Part shown: piece by piece, positions 18,701-28,778 of the stretch
How positions within the stretch are numbered: the first letter of the stretch is position 1
How the letters are laid out: the number at the start of each line of letters is the position of its first letter
From: Limnomonas spitsbergensis
Lineage: Eukaryota > Chlorophyta > Chlorophyceae > Chlamydomonadales
DNA length: 64,000 bases
Assembly: GCA_037349105.1 (NCBI GenBank)
Contig: JAYJMM010000123.1
Location: 6,510,001-6,574,000, forward strand
Direction of reading: 5' to 3'
Position numbers and translations under genes: made by a program
The notes under the pieces: generated by a model
Told to the model about the DNA's origin: nothing
What the model saw: only the letters and a program-made list of their open reading frames with translations
Database searches by the model: none

Positions 18701-21700
18701 TATCCACACACCGACCCAAACCTCACCTGGAACGCCAGCTGCAGACAGCCCAAAAGGGTGTAGGGTTTGAACCCTTTACCCAAAATCCTTACCCTAAACC
18801 ACACTTCACCTGGAACCCCAGCTGCAGGCAGCCCCAAATGGTCGCCGGCTCGGACGGGGCCGCTCGCTCCTCCTCATCAGCCTGGCCTTCGCCCATGACC
18901 CCCCCGAAAGGGGCTGTCACATCCGAGTCTCCTGGCTGCACACCGAACGTGGCCGCATCCTGGTGAAGAGAGCCGTTTATCTCCGAAACCTCTGCGCCAT
19001 CATTCGAGGAATTCCACCTGCGTCGTGTGGAACAGTGTGAAAAGTGTGCCTTCATTAGAACACAAGTGCATTATTATTAAAAAAGGGTGCATTACTTGAT
19101 TAAATTACCATATTATAATTAAATAAGTATGCGTTACTATTTGCATTGTTACACACACGTCTCGTTTTTTCTCTGACTCTGCCGAGGTGAGGGATGTCGA
19201 CCCTCAGGGTGTGAGTGCATTAGAGCTGACCGTTGGCCCGATGGTGCTCATGAGAGTGTCTACTGTTGTTGTTGGTAAGTGTGGAAGCTGTTGTTGTTTG
19301 TGAGTGTGGATGCTGTTGTTGTCGTCATGTGTGGATGCTGTCGATGTTCGTAAGTGTGGATGCTGTTGTTCTTCAAGGTATGGAAGCGGCAGTGCCTTTG
19401 GGTTTAGGGTTCAGGATCAGCCCCCATCTCCTTGAACTTTTGGGGTCAAGGGCTAAGGGCACAGCGGGTTCAGAGTTCAATTTCACCCCCCACCTCCTCA
19501 CGCTATCGGGGTCAAGGGCTAAGGGCTTAGGGTGCAGGGTTGTCTCTCACCCCGTTCTGCATTTGGGGTTCGGGGTTAGGGTGGTTTCTCACCTCCGTGA
19601 ACCATGGGAAAATGTTCCAGAAGTTGAGAGGTTGGTCGCTCCGGATACCACCAGCTGGCCTGCCAGCGCGCTGCTCCGGGCGCGGGTCAGGGAAGCTGCC
19701 CGGAACCTAAGAAGGCCGTCCTGGCTGTGCCCGCAGCCCTCCGCGACCACTGCGACCGAGGTGCACGCGTTTGCCTCCATGTCGCCGGCATCGTAGTAAC
19801 AGGACTCTAGCTCCGGGTGCAAGCTGTCAACTGCAAGGCAACAGCGGTTGGAGTTTGAATTCAAAAATAAAACAAGTGGGGTGCAGGTACGGAACTCGAG
19901 AGACACCGCTGCCAGTGAATGACTGGGACCAATCATACATCGGCCTTCAGCTGCTGCAAAAGCAAAACACACACTGCACCAGATTAAGCTGCCGCCCCCC
20001 CCCCCCATGGCTCCCCTCCCGTCCCTCCACCCTTTCCCTGCCAACACATAACTACACACCCCGCACCTCACCGACTCTCCTGACTCCTTATATGTATTTC
20101 GGAAGTATTCACACTGCAGCCCTGGACCTGGTTCCAGGCAGCGCACTCAATAAAGATGCTGCGTGCACCCCTTTAACCCTCTCCCCTATTCCCATCCCCA
20201 AGTGCGCATACCGCCCCCTCCCCTTCTCTCCTTTCCCGCTCCCCAAGTGCGCGTACCGTCCCTCCTCCACTTCTCTCCCTTTCCCCTCCCCAAATGCACG
20301 CACTCCCCCCCCCTCCCCTTCTCTCCATCCCCCCTCCCCAAATGCTCACACTGAAGCTCCGGCGCCGACCGCGCGCTGCTGCTGTACCCAAGCACCGGCG
20401 CCCCACCAGCCCTGCCGCCGCCACCCGCTCCTCCGCCGAGGCACGCGACCAAGGCGCTACGCACATAGCTGCCGGCGCCGCTGGGGGGCGAGGCAGTGGC
20501 GGCGGCGGCAGCGCCCGGAGCGCCCGGAAGCTTCCCGTCCCCAGGCGGGGCGTCCCGGGGCTTGATGGTGTGGACCCGGCGCGCGTAGAGGAACACGGCA
20601 ACTGCCACTATCAACGCACACCCTGCGATCAGAGGTTTCAGGGTTCAGGGTCACGTAAATCGGCGGCTGCTAAATTCAGCGCGCGTCCTACGCTGATATA
20701 AGTCTTCGGGGTTTAGGGTTAGAAACTCGGCCACTGCCAAGATCAGCGCACACCCTAAATCGCGCACGTATGGGTTCAGAGCTTAGTAATCCGGCTGCTG
20801 CCAAACTCGGCGCGCATGTCCTGCGCTGAAATAAGTTTTCAGGGTTCAGGATTTTGGAACTCGGCAGCTGCCAGCACCAGGGGACACCCTGCGCTCTTGC
20901 AAGTGTCCAGGGTTCAGGGTTTTGTGCAACTCGAAAGTTACCAAAACCAGCGCAGACCCTGCAAATTCCACACCACCACCACCACCCATTCACCTGCAAC
21001 AGTTGCAACAGCCAGGCAGCAACAGCCACACCACCACCCACCTGCAACAGTTGCAACAGCCACACCACCCCCACCCACCCACCCACCTGCAACAGTCGGT
21101 ATGACAATCTCCAGCAGCATGATATCCTCCTCTGAGTTAGGCGGGGAGGCCCCGCCGCTTCCGGCAGCGCCACTGCTGCTGCCCGGCGGGCCAGTTGCCG
21201 GGCCGCTGGTCCCACCTCCTCCCGGACTCGTGGAGTCACTTGTCCCGGGCACAGGGCCGAGCGCCTTCCCAGAGTTTTCGGATGGGCCGGCGGCACCGGG
21301 CACCTGGGTCGTACTGTTCACACCACCCTCGCTGCCGCTGCCGCCACCGCTGCTGCTGCTGCCTCCACTACCAGAGGGAGCGGCAGTCCCATTGCTGCTG
21401 CCGTTGCTGCCACTGTTGGTGCTGTTGCTGTTTGTGTTATTGTTGCTGGTGCTGTTGGTGGTGGTGCCGTCAGTCACGTTGGGGCGGAGCTCGATGACTG
21501 AGGCGCCGCCGCCGCTGCCCTGCCAAGTTCCGCCGCTGCCGCCCCAGGTGTCGACGTTGGACCCGTCCCCATTTTTCGTGGGCGGTACGATGTACCGCGA
21601 GCCTGCAGTACAAATAGTACAAGGTTGGTTCCAAGAGACCATGTATTTGCTCCCCTCCATCACTCCAAGCACAAACCGCATCACGCTCGTTCCCCCCGCT

Positions 21701-24700
21701 GTTCATATTCACACATGGGCCTCAACTGTTTTGTGTGTCGGTTCTGTCCTTGTCCTTGTTTGTCAGTTTCTGGTCATCGTTTGGCGTCTGTTGTTTCTGT
21801 GGCCGTTTTTTTTTGGTTTGGTCTCTGGTGCCTGTCTCTTTCCACGTTTTTTCTGGTTTCCTCCCGGTTCGCTCTGCCTGGCCCTTTCGAAAAAGGCTGT
21901 GGGTGGTTGCGTCAAATTTGTAACAACAACTGTTCACATGCATGCATGCCCACAATACGTGGGCCCTGACTATTCAAAAGTATGCAGGGCATGCCTTCAA
22001 CAGATGGGCCCTACATGTTCACAAGTATGCAGGGCATGCCCTGGACACTTCCAGGGAAGCAACCTTAAGCCCTTAACCCCAACCTAAACCCTAACGTACC
22101 TCCCAAGAGCCCAACCTCCATAAATGCGTCCAGGGAGGCAAACAAGCAAGTGGTGATGGCGGATTGTGGACCGGTAGTGCCGAACGTTCCATTGATCGGG
22201 TGCGTGCCGAGGGTGCACCTGCACACACACACACACGAGCATTTTTTTATTTTGCAAACAAATAAGGGAACCCAGTCATTACACCATACCACATATACAA
22301 GCTTCAGGAGGGGCAGGACAGGCCTCCTGCCCCCCCTCTAACAAGTAACAACAGGTCCTACCTTTTCTGTCCCCACCTAATTAGACCTTAAACCCTGATG
22401 GTCCCAGACCTATAACACGTCCACACCATAATTGACCGGAGCGCAAACAGTCCTCCTTCCTCACAACTGCTCCCCTCATCCCTCCTCAGAACCGCCCCCC
22501 TTACCCGCCCTAAGTTCTCACATGCAGCCCCCCGCTATCACATCAAACCCCTCCCTCACAACTGGCCCCTCATCCCCCCTCACCCTCGCATCATACCCCC
22601 CCCCTCACCCTCATCCCCCTCCCCATCCTCGCATCAGAACTCCCTCCCCCCTTCACCCTTACCCCCCTCCCATCAGACCCCCCCTCTCACCCTCACCCCC
22701 CTCACCTGCAGCCCTCCACATCATACACCGCCACGCTGCACTCCTGGTTGAGGAAGCACTGCGCTGTGCAGTCGCTCAACAGGCAGCTGTCCACGCTCTT
22801 GACAGTCAGCGGCGACACTGCAACAGACTGCTGCTCGAGGCAGCGAAAGCCTTGACGGACACTGGAGGCGACACCTGGCAAGGGAAGAGCAGGGTTTATA
22901 GCTAGGACAAGGAAGAAAGCTGAAACCGTACATCCCCTCAGCCTCACCTCCACTCACTTTTACCCACTACACACCTGCATCCACCTCCACTCACCCGCAT
23001 AAACCTCTACTCGCACGCATCTACCTCTGCTAACCTGAATCTACCTCAATTCACCCGAATCTACCTCCGCTCACATACACCCACAGCTGAGACCACACCA
23101 AGGACCAGCATCAATGGCCACCTAAGCGCCAAACATGTCCCACACGTTATGTGTACAAAGGCACGCGTTCCAGTCAACAGGTGCATGCACCTTTACCAGT
23201 CTACCAGTCACCCACATCATTGGACGCATCTGCACCGCGCACAACTCACAACACGTGTTCAGCACTCAACCCCGGGCCCACTCACCCGCATCCACAGCCA
23301 CCTCTGCACCGAACATGTCCCACATGATGGCGTGCTTGAAACAGGCCACCATGACGCCTGCGTCCCGCTTGTCCGCTGCGGCGCCTGAACCAGCCACGCC
23401 GGTGGACCGCGACAACAGCGAGCACTCCCCATTCCCATCCAGGTTGAAGGCGTCGCAGTCAGGCAAGGCCCTGAGCAGGAGCAGGGGCAAGGTTCAAGAC
23501 AAACCCTGGCAGGGTTCAGGGTTTAAAGAAAAACCCCTGGACAGACAGGGTCAAGGTTTTACTCATAACCCTGAACAGACAAGATTGATGGGTAAAAGAA
23601 AATGCCCTCGACTGAAAGGGTTAAGAGGGGTTGAGACGAAACCCTGGGCAGACAGGGCGGGGCTCTTGCACACGAGCATATAGGGAGGCTCCAAACAGCT
23701 GCCATGAGGTACATCTCACACAAAACAGTACATGTCACAGTTGTGTGCAGCTGTGCGGTACATTCACACCTGCATGCATCTGCGCAGTGCGTTCACACCT
23801 GCATGCATTTCCGCATGACATTCACACATGCATGCATGTGTGCAGTTTGTTAGCACCTGCAAGAATGAGGGCAGTACGTTCACAAATGCATGCACGCATG
23901 AGAGCGTTCACACCTGCATGCATCTGCGCAGTACGTTTACGCATGCATGTGTGCAGTACGTTCATACCTGCATGCATCTGCGCAGTACGTTCCAGCAGCC
24001 TTGGGCACCGCAATGTCGAACTGCTGCACCGCTAGGACAGTCCCGGCCAGGAGGTACGATTCAGAGCAGAAAAACTTCCCGCTTGCCAGGCCTGCATGGA
24101 AAAAAACGTTGAGGGTTCAGGGAAAAGCGATTGGGTGCTCAGGCTTCTGGGCATATCATTCCCCAAGAGCATACTGCACGAGCATGCTGCATACAATACC
24201 GAGTTTATGGTCTTGGCTTATACCGGTGTGCTGCAAGTGGCAGGCCTCATACTTCGGAATTGGAAGCAAACATCTACCGGTACCCGTGCCCAGCACTGCT
24301 GGCAGCAGCATAACTTTACCCCCCAGGAGCATGCTGCATGAGCATGTCCCCCAGGGGCATGCTGCATGAGATACCGTGTTCATCTTCTCAGCTCCTAGGC
24401 TGCCAGTGGCATGCTACCTGCCCCACCCTTCACCCTACCCCCCAGAAGCATGTCACAGGAGGGTCGCAAATCCTAGATCATAGCAAGGGCAAACCCTAAA
24501 CCCTAAGCATGCAAACCCTAAACTAAAGCACACACACCTGCACCACTCAGCTGGCAGACGTAGGAGTGGTCGTCCGCACACGGTACTGCATCCCAGCCCC
24601 ACCCAGAGCACCGCGCTTCATTGTACAGCAGCAGCCCGCAGCGCGGTACTGTACCGTCAGCCGCCAACGCAGCCACGGCAGCTGCGATCGCCGCCGGCCC

Positions 24701-27700
24701 GACGTCGGCCGACGACGCCACCTGCGCGGAGACAACCATGCCACCATTGCTGCCGCTGCTGCCGCCCCGGCCAAAGCCCGCCGGAATCTGCACGGTGCCT
24801 GCCTCCCTCACGCCGCTGCCGGCCAGCGGCAAGCACCAATGGGTGTAGGCCTTGAGCGCCATGGCGCTGTCGTCGGCCGACAGCCCCGCCCACACCCACG
24901 TCGCGTTGGTCGAGCTCGCGTTTGCGTACAGGCCTGTCCAGAGCGAGACTGTGTGGTTCATGGCAGAGGTCAGCGCTGCCTCAAAGCTGCTGGTCGGGAG
25001 GGATGCCGGCGCGCCTCCCCACGCTGCGCACACCCCAGCCGCCGCAGCGGCTGACGCCTTGAAATCGTCAGACGAGGGCACCCAGAGCGCCCCGCTGCCG
25101 AACACTGTCTCCGGCGCGAGGAACGTCGGGGTGCCCGCGAGCGGGACCAAGACCTGCGCCGAGCCGGGCGTCGAGACCGCCAACACGGGCGGCGGCGTCG
25201 GCAGTACCGTCTTGCACACAAACGGCAGTGTCCAAGCGCAGTCCCCGGCCGCCTCGAGGCCCGGGCCAAGCAGGCTCGTGCTGTTGGAGAAGTGGACGCA
25301 GAGCTCGCTGCTGGAGGGCACATCGCTCCAGTACTCGTCGACCGAGGAGCCCCAGACTGCCTGGAGCGCGCAGACGCCGGGGCCGACCGAGTAGGCCGCG
25401 CCGTCAGTCCATCGGAGCACGCCGTCCCCGTCGGCCTCCGGCGGGGCCGCGGCGTTACAGGCGCCGGGGGGCGCAAGCAGCGCGGCGCGCACAGAGGCGC
25501 CGGAAGCTTCCAGGCCGATCCAAAAGCCGTAAAAGTCCGGCTGGGTGCCATAGCCGGGAGAGGTGAACACTGGGGGCTGACGGTCCATCATCTGAGGGTA
25601 TAAGTTAAAAACAGCAGGAGGTCCAGGGTCAAGGGCTTTTGAACTGAGTCGTGCTTGGACTGGGGAAGAAAGCTAGAGAGACGTCGTAAGGTTCGAAGCC
25701 CTAGTATCGTAGCCATGTAGCCATGTACTGCTTGCATCATAGATTCTTGGGGCAGACAGGGCGACAGCCCTGTCTACATCCGGAGGAATCTTCCTAGAAG
25801 TCTCGGTGTTGGCTGGTGCGCTTTGTTATCTCCATCCTACAAGATACTCGGCGTCGGGTTCGACTCCTGAAGTATTCCTTCAAGTAAGTCGTCTTGCATA
25901 TGCTGCATTTCTACCTCCTTGTGCGTAACAGTCTCACACAATACCTCCTCGTGCGTGACATCTCACACAATTACTCCGTGTGTGTGACAGTCTCAAACAA
26001 TTACTCTGTGTGCGTGACAGTCTCAAACTAGAGGAGTGTGGCTTGTTTAGAGGCCAGGTTGTGTGCACGGGAACAGCTGAGGAGATCGTTCATAATGCGC
26101 AGCTGGGCCTGTGACGGTCATACTGCTTGGAGTGGGCAGGCACCTGTGTGGCCACCGGTCACACTTGTTTGGCTGCTACCGGGGGACTGCAATTGGAGGA
26201 CATAGGTACAAACTTATTACACCGGTGGTCTTCGAGACATTCCTGTGCACCCAAGCCACCTGTGGGGCCAGGCTGCATCTTTCCCTTGAGCTTCAGCTCA
26301 GAGGGGTGCAGGATAACTAAACCAGCAGCAGCATGTCTACACCTGCATCGGCAGCTCAGGCAGTACAATGCAGTACATGACACGCACACACACTCAAAAC
26401 CACCTGCCTGCAGGAGATGCTCGGCATCCTCCATCGTCGCGACGCTGGCCAGGTGCCCCGTGGCCAGCGGCGCGTCGGCGCGGGGCACCGCGCCCGTCCG
26501 CCTCGCCTGCACCCTCACCGCCTCGGCCACGCACAGCGCCTCAGCCTCGGCCCACGCCAGAGGCTCAGGGTGGAAGCTGTACGTGGCAAGCCCGACCTCG
26601 GTGTCCCCCTCCTCCGGGTCGTAAACCGCGCCCAGAGCCAGCCACGCCGCGTCGCTCTTCAGGCACGTCGTGGCGCCGCGGTGCGGCAGCGGGCCCTGCG
26701 CGCCGTCCGAGCCCAGCATTGCGTTGACGCCCAGAACGCACTTGGCCTTGGGGGAGGACTCGTGCGACATGACCTCGCAGCTGGGTTCGGCGCTGCAGGC
26801 CGCGACGCAGGCGTCCAGCCCGATCGAGAGGTCCAGCGTAGTGCGGTCAAAGTTGACCTGGAAATTGTTGATGCAGTACCAGTCGGTGCCACCTGGACGG
26901 GAATGATATGACGGAAACACAAAATAAGATTTCATACACTGTACCGTATACCGTAGTCACAGACGTGTTTCGTTGTTTTCAAAATTCGTTGTTGCTTAAG
27001 AAGTCGTTGTTTTGGCAATTTTTTTGATTTGTTGCCCCTTAACATGAAAAATTCCAGTCAAAATATTTTCACAATTGATTTCGTTGCTCCCTGAAATAAA
27101 TCAAAACAACGAAATACGTCCGTGACTATGGTATTTCCTTTGCCTTCCCTCGTTATTAACGTTGTTTGGGGTTGAGGGTTGCATGAATATACTAAGAATT
27201 GATTGCCAATGCCAGTTTTCGATAGAAGTTGAGAGTTTTGGTCGACAGTTGGCCCTGAGGGCAGCATTATATGCACTCCTACCCGAGGGAAGGCAATTCA
27301 AACTACAGTAATGCTCTCAGTCTGTTTACAAGAGACCCTACACTCCTACAGGTAACCCAGCGGCCATCCCGGCACCAGCTTACCTGTCCCCCCAAGCCGG
27401 TTTCTAGCAGGGTGTTTCTGATGCATGGAGCAAGACACTGGATCCCCTGTCTCTCACACACACCTGCCACTCCCCTGCCCGCCCCCCGTCCCCCTACCCG
27501 ACTAGCCTCTTCTCTCATCAGGTGACAGCGCCCCCCCACCTCCCCGCCCCCCCCCCCTGTCACGCTCACCAGAACCCCTGCCTACAGCCCTTCTGGCCCA
27601 CTACACTCACCAGCTGACAGGGCTGCGCCGTACCTCCCCGCGCCAAGGAAGTCCTCCGCATCCTTGACGCAGGACAGCGTGACGTCCGAGCTGTACGCGA

Positions 27701-28778
27701 ACGTCGCCGGCTGGGGCGTAATGGGATCCATGTGCCCAGTCCTTAGCTGGCAGAGAGGGCCAGTGGACAGTGTGAACGCGCTGCAGCGGCCGTCGCCCTG
27801 GCAGCGATCAGCGCACTCCTGCGCCTGCAAGGAGCGGGAGCTGGGCAGCGCCGGCGAGAAGCTGGTGTAGGATGGTCCCATCTCAAGGTTTATGTTGGCC
27901 AGGCAGAACAGGCCGCCCGAGGCGCCCGTTGACTGCGTCTGGCAGAGCACGCCATGCGCGTGGGAGCTGCATGCGTCGGCCACCCAGGCCCAAACACCCT
28001 CAACCCAGGCGAGCATGACGCACCACGAGTCAGAGGCTGCGCCGGGTGCAGGCGGCTGCCCGGGCGCCCAGGAGAGAATGTCACCAGCTGCACCGAAGGG
28101 CTGCTGGTTGGCCCAGACCCACTGGTCGGGCAACTGGGCCGCGTTAAACAAGCCAATCCAGTAGGTGGAGGACTTGTTGAGCGCGTCTAGGCCGGCTGGG
28201 GAGGGCTGCGTCAGCACTGCTAGACCAGCACCATATGAGCTGCACAGCGCTTGCGCGGTGAAGAACGTGTGAGGAGCGCTGTCACTGGTCCACCAGAATA
28301 GACCGGATGTGTCCGAGGGGTCTACACCACCTTTGGACTGCAAGATACGACGCAGCCGCTGTGAGTTGGCTATGTTTGATTGTTCACTTCGACCTGTTAT
28401 TCGGAGATGAGGGGCAAAAGGGGAGTTATGGGACGGGAGCAGGGACGTGACAGGGGAATTAGTCACGAGGGATCGAACAGGCGATGGGATCTACTTAAGT
28501 AGGGAGCCACAACCCGTCTAGCCAATTATAGCAGCAAGTCTGACAGGTCTCTAGCCCCGAAACAGTCGCTGCAGGACGAGACTCAAGAGGAATCCCCGAC
28601 TTATGACCCAGCATTGGACGAGCTGATCCACGATTCGTCCCAGGTTAATCCCTGAGCTGAAAGGAAGATATCGCAGCTTGGCCTCACCAAAGACGGGGCG
28701 CTGGAAGGCCAGCAGCACCGCTAACACGAAGCCCACGCGAAGCGCAGTGAGCATTATCCGTGAAGAGCCGCTGGCCAT
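15122..28778 (-). CDS. Large single-pass receptor-like gene: CTLD/PAN ectodomain, TM, four-helix-bundle-like and kinase-like cytoplasmic parts
   Basis: Sixteen exons on the minus strand give one continuous frame of about 1963 codons: 28688-28778, 27611-28330, 26404-26892, 24538-25569, 23989-24091, 23286-23470, 22706-22874, 22100-22218, 21087-21602, 20350-20622, 19593-19830, 18810-19017, 17765-18232, 17469-17615, 16075-16959, 15474-15720. A tentative 17th is 15122-15228. All introns are GT-AG and donor and acceptor phases agree at every junction, which is the main evidence for one gene. The order is signal peptide, C-type lectin domain, PAN, PAN plus lectin, lectin, cysteine-rich PAN-like exons, Asn/Ser/Gly stalk, membrane helix, cytoplasmic tail with a helical-bundle-like part, and a kinase-like N-lobe. 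A cell-surface glycan or prey sensor coupled to a death- or immune-type cytoplasmic module is plausible but inferred. The 3' end is unresolved: no catalytic kinase exons were found. Confidence 0.75.
16075..19830 (-). CDS. Receptor exons 11-15: cytoplasmic region with four-helix-bundle-like segment
   Basis: Exons 19593-19830, 18810-19017, 17765-18232, 17469-17615 and 16075-16959, phases all consistent. Exon 13 begins with RCARLARRVRNLTPLLDKL, the pattern at the second helix of plant MLKL-like, RPW8-like and PUB N-terminal helical bundles (CxxLxxRVxxLxPLL). Exon 15 carries ALNDRLSAAFSDLMYLAL, which fits a later helix of such bundles. Ala/Gln-rich insertions separate them. In plants such bundles act in membrane association, oligomerisation and immune cell death. 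The assignment is by motif pattern only and is tentative. Confidence 0.5.
18428..18700. repeat. Intron minisatellite (about 30-38-bp unit)
   Basis: In the intron between receptor exons 12 and 13. Units contain actcatcaactggtgacccc followed by acccaccca, with variants catttctcaccaa and ttcatcacttggtgac; roughly seven units of variable length. Confidence 0.7.
18724..18810 (-). repeat. Duplicate of receptor exon 12 3' end with its splice donor
   Basis: On the minus strand the intron repeats CTGCAGCTGGCGTTCCAG|GT 82 bp downstream of the real exon end CTGCAGCTGGGGTTCCAG|GT. Both copies keep a valid GT donor, so the copy at 18728 could act as an alternative 5' splice site. Confidence 0.75.
19430..19600. 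repeat. Degenerate repeats next to exon 11 donor
   Basis: The intron after receptor exon 11 repeats a unit of about 60-70 bp containing ggtcaagggctaagggc, gttcagggtt-type runs and ctcacctcc or cacctcct, the last resembling the exon 11 donor region (ctcacctccgtgaacc). Confidence 0.55.
20165..20355. repeat. Tandem repeat reiterating the exon 10 donor
   Basis: Four units of about 55-60 bp on the minus strand, starting AGTGTGAGCATTTGGGG, AGTGCGTGCATTTGGGG, GGTACGCGCACTTGGGG and GGTATGCGCACTTGGGG, each followed by a G/A-rich run. The first contains the actual 5' splice site T|GTGAGC. Confidence 0.7.
20350..21602 (-). CDS. Receptor exons 9-10: glycosylated stalk, membrane helix and start of cytoplasmic tail
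   Basis: Exon 9 (21087-21602) is a low-complexity Gly/Ser/Thr/Asn stalk with many NxS/T sites (for example NVTD and NSTN). Its last residues, IMLLEIVIPTVAG, run across the intron into exon 10 (20350-20622), which begins CALIVAVAVFLYARRVH. Joined, they make one membrane helix of about 25 residues followed by Arg-Arg-Val-His, giving type I topology. The rest of exon 10 is Ala/Gly/Pro-rich and probably flexible. Confidence 0.75.
20975..21100. repeat. Tandem repeat reiterating the exon 9 donor
   Basis: cacctgcaacagt occurs at 20991, about 21040 and 21084. Read on the minus strand each is ACTGTTGCAG|GTG, and the 21084 copy is the real exon 9 donor. CAACAGCCACACCACC spacers separate the copies. 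Confidence 0.75.
22100..24091 (-). CDS. Receptor exons 5-8: cysteine-rich PAN-like segments
   Basis: Exons 23989-24091, 23286-23470, 22706-22874 and 22100-22218. Exons 5-6 together resemble one PAN module (KFFCSESYLLAG ... PDCDAFNLDGNGECSLL ... VMVACFKHAIMWDM). Exon 7 is another (GFRCLEQQSVAV ... CLLSDCTAQCFLNQECSVAV). Exon 8 adds CTLGTHPINGTFG ... TTCLFASLDAF. Phases 2, 1, 2 and 1 match across the three internal joins and to exon 9. The introns between are packed with tandem repeats related to the adjoining splice donors. Confidence 0.65.
22974..23075. repeat. Degenerate tandem repeat similar to exon 6 donor
   Basis: About five units of 20-22 bp (minus strand GAGGTGGATGCAGGTGTG, GAGGTTTATGCGGGTGAGTG and GAGGTAGATTCGGGTGAAT). 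They resemble the exon 6 end GAGGTGGCTGTGGATGCGG|GTGAGTG. Confidence 0.65.
23752..23992. repeat. Tandem repeat reiterating the exon 5 donor
   Basis: Roughly nine units of 24-30 bp, ttcacacctgcatgcatctg followed by cgcagtacg. On the minus strand each unit carries GAACGTACTGC, identical to the real exon 5 donor GGAAC|GTACTGC at 23989. Confidence 0.75.
24538..25569 (-). CDS. Receptor exon 4: rest of lectin domain 2 and a third C-type lectin domain
   Basis: 343 whole codons. Domain 2 continues with FYGFWIGLEAS and ends DCAWTLPFVCK. After a TPPPVLAVSTPG linker, domain 3 runs from a GALWVPSSDDF-type segment through SLWTGLYANASSTNATWVW to DDHSYVCQLS. The acceptor was placed at CCCCCAG|TG (25569) because it restores phase 1; the stronger-looking CCTCAG at 25592 would break the frame. 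Several NxS/T sites are present. Confidence 0.75.
26404..26892 (-). CDS. Receptor exon 3: PAN domain and start of second C-type lectin domain
   Basis: Opens TDWYCINNFQVNFDRT and has PAN-type spacing (GLDACVAACSAEPSCEVM ... CVLG ... TTCLKS). It then begins a lectin fold (ATYSFHPEPLAWAEAEALC ... GHLASVATMEDAEHLLQA) that continues in the next exon. Donor GCAG|GTGGTT, phase 1. Confidence 0.75.
27611..28330 (-). CDS. Receptor exon 2: C-type lectin domain and PAN/apple domain
   Basis: Encodes 239 whole codons. The first half has C-type-lectin hallmarks: FFTAQALCSSYGAGLAVL, then YWIGLF, QWVWANQQPF and a C-terminal WVADACSSHAHGVLCQ. The second half has the cysteine spacing of a PAN/apple fold (CLANINL, then AQECADRCQGDGRCSAF, CQL and a final SCVK). 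These modules bind glycans or proteins outside the cell. Calcium-binding EPN/QPD-type residues are not obvious. The exon ends CAGCTG|GTGAGTG. Confidence 0.75.
28688..28778 (-). CDS. Receptor exon 1: signal peptide
   Basis: Starts MASGSSRIMLTALR, followed by a hydrophobic core (VGFVLAVLLAF) and a polar QRPVFG end: a standard secretory signal peptide. The frame is open a little upstream to another Met, but only this start puts the hydrophobic core at the N-terminus. The donor is TTTG|GTGAGG (phase 1). A phase-1 acceptor (CAAAG|GT) opens exon 2; an alternative acceptor, TTGCAG, lies 12 bp upstream but is out of phase. Confidence 0.65.

Noticed and set aside
20816..22087. 423-codon plus-strand frame
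   Set aside because: It is antisense to the Ser/Gly/Asn-rich stalk exon and its flanking introns; Pro/Leu-rich low complexity without motifs.
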